From: Myxococcus guangdongensis | GTDB taxonomy: Bacteria > Myxococcota > Myxococcia > Myxococcales > Myxococcaceae | Direction of reading: 5' to 3' | Length of the DNA: 64,000 nt | Assembly (NCBI RefSeq): GCF_024198255.1 | Contig: NZ_JAJVKW010000024.1 | Location: 82,379 to 146,378 of the forward strand | In this document: positions 53,485-62,735 of the stretch, piece after piece | How the letters are laid out: each line of letters begins with the position of its first letter | Numbering within the stretch: position 1 is the stretch's first letter | The notes under the pieces: model-generated | Told to the model about the DNA's origin: nothing | Seen by the model: only the letters and a program-made list of their open reading frames with translations | The model's database searches: none | Made by a program: the position numbers and the translations under genes

Positions 53485-55371
53485 GTGAGGCGTTGGGGAT
53501 GGTGGTTGTGCGTGGTGGGGTTGAGTGGCTGTGGGGCGCCGGCGGAGGAGTGGGCGGAGGATGCCTGCGCGGACCTGTTGCCGGGGGACGTCGTCATCAC
53601 CGAGTACTTGAACGACCCCGACGGAACCGACACGGGGCGCGAGTACGTGGAGCTGCACAACCCGCTCCCGGTGCCCGTGAGTCTGGAGGGACTGACGCTC
53701 CATGCCTCACGCTCGGATGGCTCGCAGGAGAAGACCTTCCTGTTCGACGAGCCACTGTCGATGGCACCCGGTGATTATCTGGTGCTGGGCGACGTTCGCG
53801 AGGGGACCGTGCCCGCGCACGTGGACCTGTCCTACGGCGATTCGCTGGGCGCGCTGGGGAACACGTCGGGACGGTTGGGGCTGCGATGCGGTTCCCGGGT
53901 GATTGATGAAGTCCCGCTGACTGCGCCCGCGAAGAGTGGTGTCGCGCGTGTGTACGACGGGCGACTGGTGCCGGACTCCGCTGGCAACGACGACACGACG
54001 CGCTGGTGTGACTCCGAGGGCCCCACCGTGGGTGGTGCATTCCAGGGGAGCCCAGGTGCGGCGAACGCGCCGTGTGCGCTGACGGAAGGGGCCTCCGGGC
54101 GCGATGGCGGCGTGGAGCAATGTTCCCCGTTGGAGGGGCTGGCGGCGCGTCCGGTGCGGTGGCCTCGCGTGGGGGAATTGGTCATCACCGAGTTGATGGT
54201 GAACCCCATCGGCGATGACACCTCGGCCGAGTGGGTGGAGGTCCTCGCCCTGGCTCCGGTGGACCTGAATGGATTGACGGTGGGCTCGGACACTTCGGGG
54301 ACACGGCTGCAGGGGACACAATGCCTGTCGCTCCCGGCGGGAGGGTATGCGCTGCTGGCCCGACGCGCGGATGCGGTCCTGAACGGAGGGTTGCCCACGC
54401 CCCTGGCCACGTTCGGTGTGGACCTCCGCAACGCAGGTGGCGTCGTGCGCGTGCGAGCGGGAGACGTGGTCGTGGATGCGGTCGAGTACGGACCCGCGAG
54501 GGAAGGCGTGGCGACCCAGGTGTCGGTGGAACGGGCGAACGCGTTCGACAACGATTCACTGTCGTCCTGGTGTCCGGCACGGGAGCGCTATGGAGAGCGT
54601 GGCAACCTGGGGAGTCCGGGACGGGCGAACACCCGCTGCACCGAGGGCAACACAGATGCCGGCGCACAGGATGGCGGGTCCGCCGACGCGGGGCGTGACG
54701 CGGGGACTTCCGATGGTGGCGCACCGGATGCCGGACGCGATGCCGGTTCGAGCTCGGACGCAGGGCCCCGGGATGCCGGTCCTCCGGATGCCGGGTCTCC
54801 CGATGCCGGTCCCCCAGGCTCCACCTGTGTCGACCGAATCACGGGACGCGCTCGCGCGGTCCGCGTACCGGAGGTCGGCTCCATCGTCCTCACGGAGTTC
54901 ATGGCGGACCCGACCGTGGTCGCCGACGGCGTGGGAGAGTGGGTCGAGGTCCTCGCGACGCGCGAGGTGGACCTCAACGGAATCACCCTGATGAACGAGA
55001 GCGGAGCGAGCACGACGCTCGAAGCCGCGCTCTGCTTGTCGCTCAGGACAGGCACCCGCGCGGTGCTCGCGCGCAGCCTGGACCCGGCGCTCAACGGGGG
55101 CTTGCCGGCGGTGCTCGCCACCTTCTCCTTCAACCTCGCCAACACCGCGGGAGCCCGCTCGCTCCGGTTGATGAAGGACGGTCGGGTGCTGGAGGCCATC
55201 ACCTGGTCGAACGCCGCGACGCCGGGCGTGTCCTGGCAGGTGGACCCCTCGAGCAGTGATGCCCAGCGCAATGACCTGCCAGGGAGCTTCTGCGCCGCGC
55301 CTTCGAGCGCGCGTTATGGCCTGGGAGACCGGGGCACACCGGGATTGGAGAACCGCGCATGCCCGCGATGA
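53485..55371 (+). CDS. Lamin-tail-domain lipoprotein with three LTD repeats
   Basis: 628 aa from GTG 53485, chosen because a strong GAGGAGGGG site sits just upstream and the product then begins with a lipoprotein signal (RRWGWWLCVVGLSGCGA, lipobox LSGC). Three lamin-tail (Ig-like) domains follow: VVITEYLNDPDGTDTGREYV (about 38-190), LVITELMVNPIGDDTSAEWV (about 230-385) and IVLTEFMADPTVVADGVGEW (about 470-625). Between the second and third is a disordered Asp/Ala/Gly-rich linker. LTDs in bacteria are often attached to extracellular nucleases or hydrolases and can bind DNA. It is preceded by the HhH/barrel gene (160 bases) and overlaps the thermonuclease gene by 13 bases. Confidence 0.85.
   Translation: MRRWGWWLCVVGLSGCGAPAEEWAEDACADLLPGDVVITEYLNDPDGTDTGREYVELHNPLPVPVSLEGLTLHASRSDGSQEKTFLFDEPLSMAPGDYLVLGDVREGTVPAHVDLSYGDSLGALGNTSGRLGLRCGSRVIDEVPLTAPAKSGVARVYDGRLVPDSAGNDDTTRWCDSEGPTVGGAFQGSPGAANAPCALTEGASGRDGGVEQCSPLEGLAARPVRWPRVGELVITELMVNPIGDDTSAEWVEVLALAPVDLNGLTVGSDTSGTRLQGTQCLSLPAGGYALLARRADAVLNGGLPTPLATFGVDLRNAGGVVRVRAGDVVVDAVEYGPAREGVATQVSVERANAFDNDSLSSWCPARERYGERGNLGSPGRANTRCTEGNTDAGAQDGGSADAGRDAGTSDGGAPDAGRDAGSSSDAGPRDAGPPDAGSPDAGPPGSTCVDRITGRARAVRVPEVGSIVLTEFMADPTVVADGVGEWVEVLATREVDLNGITLMNESGASTTLEAALCLSLRTGTRAVLARSLDPALNGGLPAVLATFSFNLANTAGARSLRLMKDGRVLEAITWSNAATPGVSWQVDPSSSDAQRNDLPGSFCAAPSSARYGLGDRGTPGLENRACPR
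54652..54812 (+). repeat. Asp-Ala-Gly repeat tract in the LTD gene
   Basis: An irregular run of GAxGCnGGn codons encodes many DAG triplets (DAGRDAG, DAGPRDAG, PPDAGSPDAGPP) over about 54 residues in the linker before the third lamin-tail domain. It is low-complexity rather than an exact tandem repeat and is likely flexible. Confidence 0.75.
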
Positions 55372-55871
55372 ACCCCATCCCATCGACACGGCGGTTCGCC
55401 CTCCTCGCGGCATGGCTCATCGCGGGAGTCCTCGGGTGCGGTGCGGACCCGGGTGGCACGTGTGGACCCTCGACAGGACTCGTGACGGAGGTCATCGACG
55501 GCGACACCCTCGTCCTCGAGGGCGGCGTGCGTGTCCGTTATCTGCTCGTGGACACCCCGGAGAGCACGGCGGGCAAGCACGCGTGTTTCGGCCGCGAGGC
55601 GCACGCGTTCAACCGGAGCCTCGTCGAGGGTCGCCGCGTGACACTCGTCGACGCGGAGGCGTGTGAGGACCACTTCGGTCGCCGGCTCGCCTACGTCTTC
55701 GTCGACGACCGCGACGTGAGCGCGCTGCTCGTGGAGCGGGGCCTCGCCTGTGTGCTCCATGTCCCGCCCGCGGGGGACTCCCGTCGCGAGGAGCTCGAGG
55801 CCCTGGAGTCCCAGGCCCGGCGCGCCCGACGGGGGTTGTGGGGCGCCTGCTCGCCGGTGCCCTGCGCATGA
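55359..55871 (+). CDS. Thermonuclease (SNase-like) lipoprotein
   Basis: 170 aa from ATG 55359 with GGAG 8 bases upstream; ATG 55368 is possible but badly spaced. It overlaps the LTD gene by 13 bases, so the two are translationally coupled. A signal with a lipobox (AAWLIAGVLGCGA) precedes a staphylococcal-nuclease domain: VIDGDTLVLEGGVRVRYLLV, DTPES, FGREAHAFNRSLVEGRRVTL, FGRRLAYVFV and LLVERGLACV. The catalytic residues of the family map to Arg and Glu in RYLLVDTPES and Arg in GRRLAY. It should cut DNA or RNA outside the cytoplasm, anchored to a membrane. Together with the neighbours this suggests extracellular DNA handling. Confidence 0.88.
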   Translation: MPAMNPIPSTRRFALLAAWLIAGVLGCGADPGGTCGPSTGLVTEVIDGDTLVLEGGVRVRYLLVDTPESTAGKHACFGREAHAFNRSLVEGRRVTLVDAEACEDHFGRRLAYVFVDDRDVSALLVERGLACVLHVPPAGDSRREELEALESQARRARRGLWGACSPVPCA

Positions 55872-56152
55872 ATCACGACCTCACGCCGGACGGCACACGA
55901 GGCGCCCTGGTGCCCGCCTCCCGAGCGGGGCTGCGCCCAGGCGGCCCGAGAGGGCGAGGGGCCCGGAAGCCTCGGGCGCAATATCCCATTGTTGACGGCC
56001 ATGCCTCCGCGCGAATCATCCAACACGGTCCGCTCCCGCGAGCGACCGGCGAAGGGCGGGCCAGCACGAGCGCGCACCCGGCGGGACAGGCGCTCCGTGG
56101 CTGGGACGCGTCGGTCCTGGCCGCGCTCGGGACGGGGGAGGAGGGCGTGCCC

Positions 56153-58420
56153 ATGAACCCCTGTCCCATGCCCACCCGTCTCCTGCTGGACCTCCTGTCC
56201 TCGCGCCGGGAGGACATCGCCCGGCGCTGGGAGACACGCGCGGGGGTGGCGGGGGACGAAGCGCCGCCGCGACGGCGGGAGCAGACGACGGGCTCGCGAG
56301 CATGGGTGGACTCGGTGGTGGAGCTGCTGCGCCTGCTCAGCGTCTCGCCCGAGTGGAGCGGCCCCCCGTCGCTGGAGGGGCGCGGCGCGGAGCACGCCCG
56401 GGAAGGCGCGGACATCGCCGCGGTGGTGCGGGAGTACGGCCTGCTGCGGGACGTGCTCGTGGAGGTGCTGGAGGACGCGGGGTGGACCCCGGACTTCGAG
56501 GGGATGCGCGCGCTCAACCGGGTCATCGACGTGTGCATCGCGGACGCGGTCCAGCGCCACTCCAACGAACGGGAGCGGACGCTGCGCGAGACGGAGACGA
56601 AGCTGCACGACATCCTCGACCACGCGCCCGCCGCCATCTACGCGAAGGACGCCTCGGGGCGTTACCTCTTCGTCAACCGCGCCTTCGAGCTCCACGGCGC
56701 CGTGCGCAGGGAAGAAGCCGTGGGGCGCACCGATTACGAGCTGTTCTCCCGCGAGGTGGCGGACGTGTTCACCGCCACGGACCGGCGCGTCCTCGAGACG
56801 GGGCGTCCCCTGGAGTCCGATGAGCGTGTCCGTCGCCCCGACGGCTGGCACACCTATCAGTCGCTCAAGTTCGCCCTGCCCGGCATGGGCGGACAGGCGC
56901 ATGCGGTGTGCGGCATCTCCACGGACGTCACCGAGGCGCGGCTGGCGCAGAAGGAGCGCGACGAGGCCCGGGAGCGACTGCGCCGGGTCATCACCGAGCT
57001 GCCCGTCGTGCTGTGGGCCACGGACCCCGTGGGCAACATCACCCTCTTCGAGGGACAGGGCCTGAAGGCCATGGGCGTGGAGCCGGGCACCATGGTGGGG
57101 CGCAACACCTCGGAGGTGTACGCGGGCCGGCCGGAGCTGCTGGACGCCGCGCGCCGCGCGCAGGGGGGCGAGAGGTTCTCCCTGGAGATGGAGGTCGGTG
57201 GTGCGTGGTTCATGGCCTACGTCTCGCCGGACCTGGGGCCGGACGGGCGGGTGCGGAGCGTGTCGGGCGTGTCCCTGGACATCACCGAGCGCCGCCGCGC
57301 CGAGGAGGTGCTGCGTCAGTCGGAGATGCGCTACCGGCTGGCCACGCGCGCCACCAGCGACGTCATCTACGACTGGAACCTGGCCACCGGCCGCATCGAA
57401 TGGAGCGAGCTGGCCCTGCACCAGTTCCGCGTGTCGCCCCACGACGCGCCGATGGACATCGACTGGTGGACCCTCAGCATCCACCCCGACGACCGGGAGC
57501 GCGTCACCCGGGACATGCAGGCCCTCATGGACCAGGGCCAGGAGCACTGGCGCGACGAGTACCGGTTCCGCCGGGGCGACGGCACCTGGGCCGTCATCGA
57601 GGACCGGGGCCAGGTGGTGCGCGACGCGGCCGGCTGGCCCCTGCGCATGGTGGGCGCCATGCAGGACGTCACCGAGCGCCGCGCCACGGAGGAGGAGGCC
57701 CGGCGCCGCGCCGAGTTCGAGCAGCTGCTCATCGGCATCGTCGGCCACGATTTGCGCAACCCCCTGTCCGCCATCACCATGGCGTCCACCACGCTGTTGC
57801 GGCGCGAGAACCTGGACGAGCGTCAGCGGAAAATCATCGACCGCATCCTCTCCAGCGCCGAGCGCGCCACGCGCATGCTGCGCGACGTGCTGGACTTCAC
57901 CCAGGCCCGGCTCGGCGGGGGCATCCCCATGCAGCCGCGCCCCCTGGACCTGCACGAGCTGACGCGGCAGGTGCTGGACGAGGTGCGGCTCGCGCACCCC
58001 GAGCGCACGCTGGAGCTCGAGTACGGCGGCAGCGGCGCGGGCCTGTGGGACGCGGACCGGCTGGCCCAGGTCATCACCAACCTGGTGAACAACGCCATCA
58101 GCTACAGCCCCAGCCACTGCCCGGTGCTGGTGCGCACCCATGGCACGCGGGACTCCGTGGTGCTCAGCGTGCACAACATGGGCGACGCGATTCCCACCGA
58201 GCTCTTGTCGCGCCTGTTCGAACCCATGAAGCGCGCCGAGCGCCCCGAGTCACGCGACGGGCGCGGCGGCCTGGGCCTGGGCCTCTTCATCGTGAAGCAC
58301 ATCGTCGATGCCCACGGAGGGCGGCTGCGCGTGCGCTCCAACGCGCGCGACGGCACGCTCTTCATGGTGCGCCTGCCACGCGCGCTCCCGGCCTCGCCGC
58401 AGGTGGCCGCGTGGCCCTGA
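56153..58420 (+). CDS. PAS-domain sensor histidine kinase
   Basis: 755 aa from ATG 56153 with a GGGAGGAGGG site; a frame open from 55838 carries no domain. An N-terminal helical domain of about 160 residues (LLDLLSSRREDIARRWETR) resembles RsbRD-type sensor modules. Three PAS/PAC regions follow (about 170-300, 300-420, 420-520), the first around HAPAAIYAKDASGRYLFVNR. The HisKA phosphoacceptor is GIVGHDLRNPLSAI (His532), and the ATPase has NLVNNAISYSP (N box), HNMGDAIP (G1) and GRGGLGLGLFIVKHIV (G2). No transmembrane segment is seen, so it is a cytoplasmic sensor. No response regulator gene is adjacent, so its partner is elsewhere. The thermonuclease cassette lies upstream, 281 bases away. Confidence 0.9.
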   Translation: MNPCPMPTRLLLDLLSSRREDIARRWETRAGVAGDEAPPRRREQTTGSRAWVDSVVELLRLLSVSPEWSGPPSLEGRGAEHAREGADIAAVVREYGLLRDVLVEVLEDAGWTPDFEGMRALNRVIDVCIADAVQRHSNERERTLRETETKLHDILDHAPAAIYAKDASGRYLFVNRAFELHGAVRREEAVGRTDYELFSREVADVFTATDRRVLETGRPLESDERVRRPDGWHTYQSLKFALPGMGGQAHAVCGISTDVTEARLAQKERDEARERLRRVITELPVVLWATDPVGNITLFEGQGLKAMGVEPGTMVGRNTSEVYAGRPELLDAARRAQGGERFSLEMEVGGAWFMAYVSPDLGPDGRVRSVSGVSLDITERRRAEEVLRQSEMRYRLATRATSDVIYDWNLATGRIEWSELALHQFRVSPHDAPMDIDWWTLSIHPDDRERVTRDMQALMDQGQEHWRDEYRFRRGDGTWAVIEDRGQVVRDAAGWPLRMVGAMQDVTERRATEEEARRRAEFEQLLIGIVGHDLRNPLSAITMASTTLLRRENLDERQRKIIDRILSSAERATRMLRDVLDFTQARLGGGIPMQPRPLDLHELTRQVLDEVRLAHPERTLELEYGGSGAGLWDADRLAQVITNLVNNAISYSPSHCPVLVRTHGTRDSVVLSVHNMGDAIPTELLSRLFEPMKRAERPESRDGRGGLGLGLFIVKHIVDAHGGRLRVRSNARDGTLFMVRLPRALPASPQVAAWP

Positions 58421-58545
58421 CGCCTCGCCTGCCCCGGACGATTCCACGGGGTATTCCGGACCTGCCGAGCAGGCATGGCGCACTTGCTCCTGGGGGCGCA
58501 CCCGGGTAGCACGGGGGGCATGACTCGTGTTTCTCGGAGGGGTGA

Positions 58546-59385
58546 ATGAAGAAGGTCCTCATCGGTGTGGGAATCGGCTGTGGCGTCATCATCCTCGGCA
58601 TCGTCGGGTTCATGGTGGTGGGCGGGCTGTGGATCGCCAACAAGGCGAGTGACGGCATGGCGGCCGTCCAGAAGATCCAGACGCAGCAGCAGGAGCTGGT
58701 GGACCTGAACAAGGCCCACCCCTTCCAGGTGCCCGCCGAGGGTCAGGTGCTGGAGCTGAAGGAAGACCGGCTGACCACGTACCTCTCCGTGCGCGAGTCC
58801 TCGCTGCCCGTGTTCAAGACCTACGAGGACAAGTCCAAGGCCTTCCAGGAGAAGCACGGCTCGGGTGAAGACGCGAAGCCCTCGTTCGACTCCGCGATGG
58901 AGGCCGTGAACCTCCTGGGCGGGATGATGGCGGACGTGCGCGCCGCGTACATCGAGGGCCTGAAGAAGCACGGCATGTCGCCCAACGAGTTCCAGACCAT
59001 CACCACCACCGTCTACGCGTCCATGGTGGCGGAGAGCTCGGCGGCGGTGCAGCAGATGAGCGTCAAGGCCGTGGAGGCCATGGAGAAGCAGGTCGCGGAG
59101 CTGGACAAGAAGCTGGAGGACGGCTCGCTGTCCGCAGACGCGCGCGCGCAGCTCGAGGAGGCGCGCACGGGCCTGGAGGAGCAGATCGAGGCGCTGTCGG
59201 ACACCGCCAACGGCACCGGCGAGGCGCTCTCCGAGGCGTCCAAGAAGGCCGCCGCGGCGAACATGGCGCTCATCAAGAAGCACGAGGAGCGCGTGAAGGT
59301 CATGGCCAACGCGGCCTTCGACGGCTTCGTGCTCGGCGACGCCACGGACGACCTGTCCGGCGCGGGCGCCGGCGTCGAGGACTAA
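58546..59385 (+). CDS. Single-pass membrane coiled-coil protein, unknown
   Basis: 279 aa from ATG 58546 with a GGAGG site 5 bases upstream. One N-terminal transmembrane helix (GVGIGCGVIILGIVGFMVVG) leads to a largely helical, highly charged region: ELDKKLEDGSLSADARAQLEE and ARTGLEEQIEALSDT form a probable coiled coil. There are Gln-rich and Ala/Ser-rich segments and an acidic end. No catalytic motif is seen. It would face the periplasm if the helix is a signal anchor. Codon use is typical. The TerC gene is convergent, overlapping its last 4 bases. Confidence 0.72.
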   Translation: MKKVLIGVGIGCGVIILGIVGFMVVGGLWIANKASDGMAAVQKIQTQQQELVDLNKAHPFQVPAEGQVLELKEDRLTTYLSVRESSLPVFKTYEDKSKAFQEKHGSGEDAKPSFDSAMEAVNLLGGMMADVRAAYIEGLKKHGMSPNEFQTITTTVYASMVAESSAAVQQMSVKAVEAMEKQVAELDKKLEDGSLSADARAQLEEARTGLEEQIEALSDTANGTGEALSEASKKAAAANMALIKKHEERVKVMANAAFDGFVLGDATDDLSGAGAGVED

Positions 59386-60347
59386 CGCCTCAGCGTCGCA
59401 TCCGGCTCCGGCCCCTCCTCGCGGGAGGCGGCCGGGCCCTCGCGACGGCGGGCGATGAGGCTCGCCACCACGGCGGTGCCCACCATCGCGACGATGACGA
59501 GCACCGACGGCAGCGGCGGCACGTGGAACCAGGGCGTCACCACCATCTTCAGCCCCGCGAACGCGAGCACGCCCGACAGTCCGTAGTGCAGGTAGCGCAG
59601 CTTGCCCAGCGTGCCGGCCAGCACCAGGTACAGCGCCCTCAAGCCGAGAATCGCGAAGGCGTTGGAGCTGTAGAGGACGAAGGTGTCCTTCGTCACGGAG
59701 AAGGCCGCCGGCACCGAGTCCACCGCGAAGAGGATGTCCGTCAGCTCCAGACCCAGCAGCGCCAACAGGAGCGGCGTGGCCACGCGGCGGCCGTCCTCGC
59801 GCCGGACGATGAACTTCTTGTCGTGCAGGTGCTGTGTCACTGGCAGGTGACGCGACAACCAGCTCACGGCCCGGTTGTCCTGCTGCTTCGCGGGGTCCTC
59901 GCGCAGCACGCGCCAGGCGGTGACCAGCAGGATGGCGCCGAAGACGTAGGACACCCAGGTCCAGCGCTCCAGCGCGGCCGCCCCCACGAAGATGAAGAGC
60001 GCGCGGAAGACGAGCGCGCCGAAGATGCCCAGGAACAGCACCTGGTGCTGCGCGCGCACCGGGACCGACAGGCTCTGGAAGATGACGAGGAAGACGAAGG
60101 CGTTGTCCAGGCTGAGGCTCTTCTCGATGAGCCACGCCGCCAGGTATTCCTGGCCCGCGTCGGCGCCGAGCACCGCCCACACCAGCCCTCCGAAGGCCAG
60201 ACCCGCGGCCACCCACACCCCCGTCCACATCCAGGCCGCCCGGCGGGACTCGCCGTGGTGGCCTCGGTGTCCGAGCAGGTCCACCACGAGCAGTGTCAAC
60301 ACCGCCGCCCAGAAGACGCCCCAGAGCCATGTGGGAATCGAGTGCAT
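59382..60347 (-). CDS. TerC/Alx family membrane protein (metal exporter)
   Basis: 321 aa from ATG 60347, the same length as E. coli Alx. About nine helices. Family motifs: AAWLIEKSLSLDNAFVFLVI (first metal-site Asp-Asn) and LGLELTDILFAVDSVPAAFS (second Asp-containing motif), with an intervening basic loop (SRHLPVTQHLHDKKFIVRRE) typical of the Alx branch. TerC/Alx proteins export Mn and sometimes other metals, often under a Mn riboswitch. No yybP-ykoY pattern was found in the 275-base upstream region, but repeated TGTCTG/CAGACA elements are present there. Convergent with the coiled-coil gene by a 4-base overlap. Confidence 0.9.
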   Translation of the reverse strand: MHSIPTWLWGVFWAAVLTLLVVDLLGHRGHHGESRRAAWMWTGVWVAAGLAFGGLVWAVLGADAGQEYLAAWLIEKSLSLDNAFVFLVIFQSLSVPVRAQHQVLFLGIFGALVFRALFIFVGAAALERWTWVSYVFGAILLVTAWRVLREDPAKQQDNRAVSWLSRHLPVTQHLHDKKFIVRREDGRRVATPLLLALLGLELTDILFAVDSVPAAFSVTKDTFVLYSSNAFAILGLRALYLVLAGTLGKLRYLHYGLSGVLAFAGLKMVVTPWFHVPPLPSVLVIVAMVGTAVVASLIARRREGPAASREEGPEPDATLRR

Positions 60348-60622
60348 GGTCGTCGCCTGAACCTATGCATCCTCGCGTGCGGGCGGCCTGCCATCCCGCA
60401 GACAAGCGTTGACCAATGGGGCAGGCCAGACACCCCCGGGCTGTCTGCTGTGGCCTTACCAACCCATACAGACAGACAAGGGCCTTTTCGCTCTCTTTGC
60501 GAGCATCCCTTCACGGGATGTGTCAGTTTCCGCGCGGGGCCGCCCATGAGGGGATGCCCTTATGACAAGCGTCGCGCGGGGGAGGGGCGCGGCGCTGCCA
60601 GGGACCAGGAGGAGTCGTAGCG

Positions 60623-61042
60623 ATGAACAAGGTCATCTTCGCCTGTGTGCGGAACGCGGGTCGCTCGCAGATGGCGGCGGCGTTCTTCAACGTGCTGGCG
60701 GACCCGGACAAGGCACGGGCCATCTCCGCGGGGACGCAGCCCGGTGAGCGTTTGCACCCGGAGGTGCTCGAGGCCATGGCCGACGCGGGCCTGGACCTGT
60801 CGGCGGCCCGGCCGCAGCAGCTCACGAACGAGCTGGCGAAGGGCGCCCATTGGCTCATCACGCTGGGCTGTGGCGAGGTCTGTCCGAACGTGCCGGGGCT
60901 GCAGCGCGAGGACTGGCCGCTGGATGACCCGCAGGGCAAGTCGGAGGTGCTGGTGCACCGCATCCGCGACGAGGTGGCCGCCCGCGTGGCGGGGCTGCTG
61001 GAGCGCGAGGGGTGGATGAAGGCCGGTCAGCCGGGGACGTAG
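60623..61042 (+). CDS. arsC: Arsenate reductase / low-molecular-weight phosphatase
   Basis: 139 aa from ATG 60623 behind a strong AGGAGGAG site. The phosphatase P-loop is CVRNAGRSQ (C-x5-R) at residues about 8-15, and the later cysteine pair region TLGCGEVCPNVPG matches thioredoxin-coupled ArsC, with the general acid Asp in WPLDDPQGK. These enzymes reduce arsenate to arsenite using a Cys cascade; a protein-tyrosine-phosphatase activity is common in relatives. It is divergent from terC and shows no arsR, arsB or acr3 beside it, so the export partner is elsewhere or absent. Confidence 0.9.
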   Translation: MNKVIFACVRNAGRSQMAAAFFNVLADPDKARAISAGTQPGERLHPEVLEAMADAGLDLSAARPQQLTNELAKGAHWLITLGCGEVCPNVPGLQREDWPLDDPQGKSEVLVHRIRDEVAARVAGLLEREGWMKAGQPGT

Positions 61043-61151
61043 GCCGGCCAGGTGGCGCGGGCGACCGCTCGCCCGCTCCGAAGCCCCCTGTGCGTGGGCA
61101 GGGCGCATCCTGCGGACGTCTTCAGCCGACGTCCGTACGGGGTGTGCCGTC

Positions 61152-62735
61152 ATGTCATCGTCCTTGCCTGCTGTTCCCTCGACTCCGGCGAGCGCCGCTC
61201 CGGCGCAGCCCGTCGCCCGGCCTCGCGTGAAGCCCTTCGCGCCCCGGCGCACGCTGGGGGTGGCGCTGGGGGTGGGCGTGCTCGCGGAGGTGCTCCTGGG
61301 GCGGGAGCACTGGGGCGTGTCGTTCCCGCTGATGGTGCTGGCGCTGGTGGGCGCGCTGCTCTGGGTGGGTGGCCGCGAGGGCTGGCAGCGCGCCGCGCCC
61401 AACACGTGGCTGTTGACGCCGCTGGTGGTGGTCGCGGGCTTCATGGCGGTGCGCGACAGCCCGTGGCTTCAGTTGTTGAACCTGCTGACGGTGGGGGCGC
61501 TGTTCGCGCTGGTGGCGCACTTCTGGGCCACCGGGCGCGTGGAGCGGCTGGCGTTGGGGGACTACCCCGGCGTGGTGGTGTCCACGGTGTTCCGGAGCCT
61601 GGTGCAGCCGCCCGCGATGGTGCGCGAGGCGGTGGACCTGCGCGGGGTCGCGTCGAGGCTGCCCGGGCTCTTCCCACTGCTGCGCGGGCTGGTGCTGACG
61701 TTGCCGGTGGTGGGGTTGTTCCTGATGCTGCTCTGGTCGGCGGACGCGGCGTTCGCCTCCGCGCTGGAGCGGGTGTTGGCGCTGGATGTGGGGACGGTGT
61801 TGGAGGAGGGGGTGGGGCGGGTGTTGGGCGTGCTGTTCTCGGCGAGCGCCACGGCGGCGCTGGTGGGGCACGCGCTGCGGCGTCGGACGCGGCGGGAGAT
61901 GGGTGAGGAGGAGGTGGGCGAGGGGCGGGCGTGGCTGGGGCTCACCGAGGCGCTGACGCTGCTGGTCGCGGTGGATGTGTTGTTCCTGGTGTTCGTGCGC
62001 TTCCAGGTGGCGTACCTCTTCGTCGGTGACGCGGCCTCGCCCGCGCCGGGGTACTCGTATGCGGAGTACGCGCGCCGGGGCTTCTTCGAGCTGCTGCTCG
62101 TGTCGATGCTGACCCTGTGCCTCATCATGGCGCTGGCGCGGTGGACGGTGCGCGAGACGGCGAAGGCGAAGGTGGCCTTCCAGGTGGCGGCGAGCGTGAT
62201 GACGGTGTTGACGGTGGCCATCCTCGCCTCGGCGATGAAGCGGCTGGGGATGTACGAGGATGCCTTCGGCTACACGCGGCTGCGGGTGTTCACGCACGTG
62301 TTCATGGTGTTCCTGGGCGGGGTGCTGGCGTGGCGCGGCGTGACGCTGTGGTGGCGGCCGGAGCGATTCGCGGTGGGGGCCTTCGCCGCGGCGCTGGGGG
62401 CGGTGGTGACGGTGAATGTCATCAACCCGGATGCGCTCATCGTGCGGCACAACCTGGCGCGGGAGCTGGCGGAGGACTCAGGGCGGCTGTCGGGCGAGGG
62501 CGAGCGGGTTGCGCGCGCGGATGGCGTGGTGGACGTGGGGTACCTGTACGAGCTGTCGCTGGACGCGGTGCCGGAGCTGGCGCGGGGGCTGCCGTCGACG
62601 AAGCAGCTGAACGACGAGTTCAGGGCCCAGGCGTGCGCGGACGTGTCCTGGCCGGAGTGGAGCCTGGCGCGATGGCGTGCGTGTCGGGCGCTGAGCGCGT
62701 TGGCGCCGGAGACGGTCAGCGCAGGTGGTAGTTGA
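61152..62735 (+). CDS. DUF4173 family membrane protein
   Basis: 527 aa with ten or more hydrophobic segments, starting at ATG 61152. The family mark is the loop YSYAEYARRGFFELLLV near residue 300, together with NVINPDALIVRHNL toward the end. The N-terminus has an Ala/Pro-rich lead before the first helix. No catalytic motif is known for DUF4173; it is an inner-membrane protein of unknown function. Its 3' end overlaps the convergent TonB-like gene by 20 bases. Strongly G/C-biased third positions confirm the frame. Confidence 0.85.
   Translation: MSSSLPAVPSTPASAAPAQPVARPRVKPFAPRRTLGVALGVGVLAEVLLGREHWGVSFPLMVLALVGALLWVGGREGWQRAAPNTWLLTPLVVVAGFMAVRDSPWLQLLNLLTVGALFALVAHFWATGRVERLALGDYPGVVVSTVFRSLVQPPAMVREAVDLRGVASRLPGLFPLLRGLVLTLPVVGLFLMLLWSADAAFASALERVLALDVGTVLEEGVGRVLGVLFSASATAALVGHALRRRTRREMGEEEVGEGRAWLGLTEALTLLVAVDVLFLVFVRFQVAYLFVGDAASPAPGYSYAEYARRGFFELLLVSMLTLCLIMALARWTVRETAKAKVAFQVAASVMTVLTVAILASAMKRLGMYEDAFGYTRLRVFTHVFMVFLGGVLAWRGVTLWWRPERFAVGAFAAALGAVVTVNVINPDALIVRHNLARELAEDSGRLSGEGERVARADGVVDVGYLYELSLDAVPELARGLPSTKQLNDEFRAQACADVSWPEWSLARWRACRALSALAPETVSAGGS

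Noticed and set aside
54652..54812. A CRISPR-like or minisatellite array.
   Set aside because: The period is irregular and the sequence is in-frame coding for Asp-Ala-Gly; it is low-complexity protein code.
60348..60622. A yybP-ykoY manganese riboswitch before the TerC-type gene.
   Set aside because: The conserved internal loops of that riboswitch were not found on the correct strand by eye; a covariance search would settle it.
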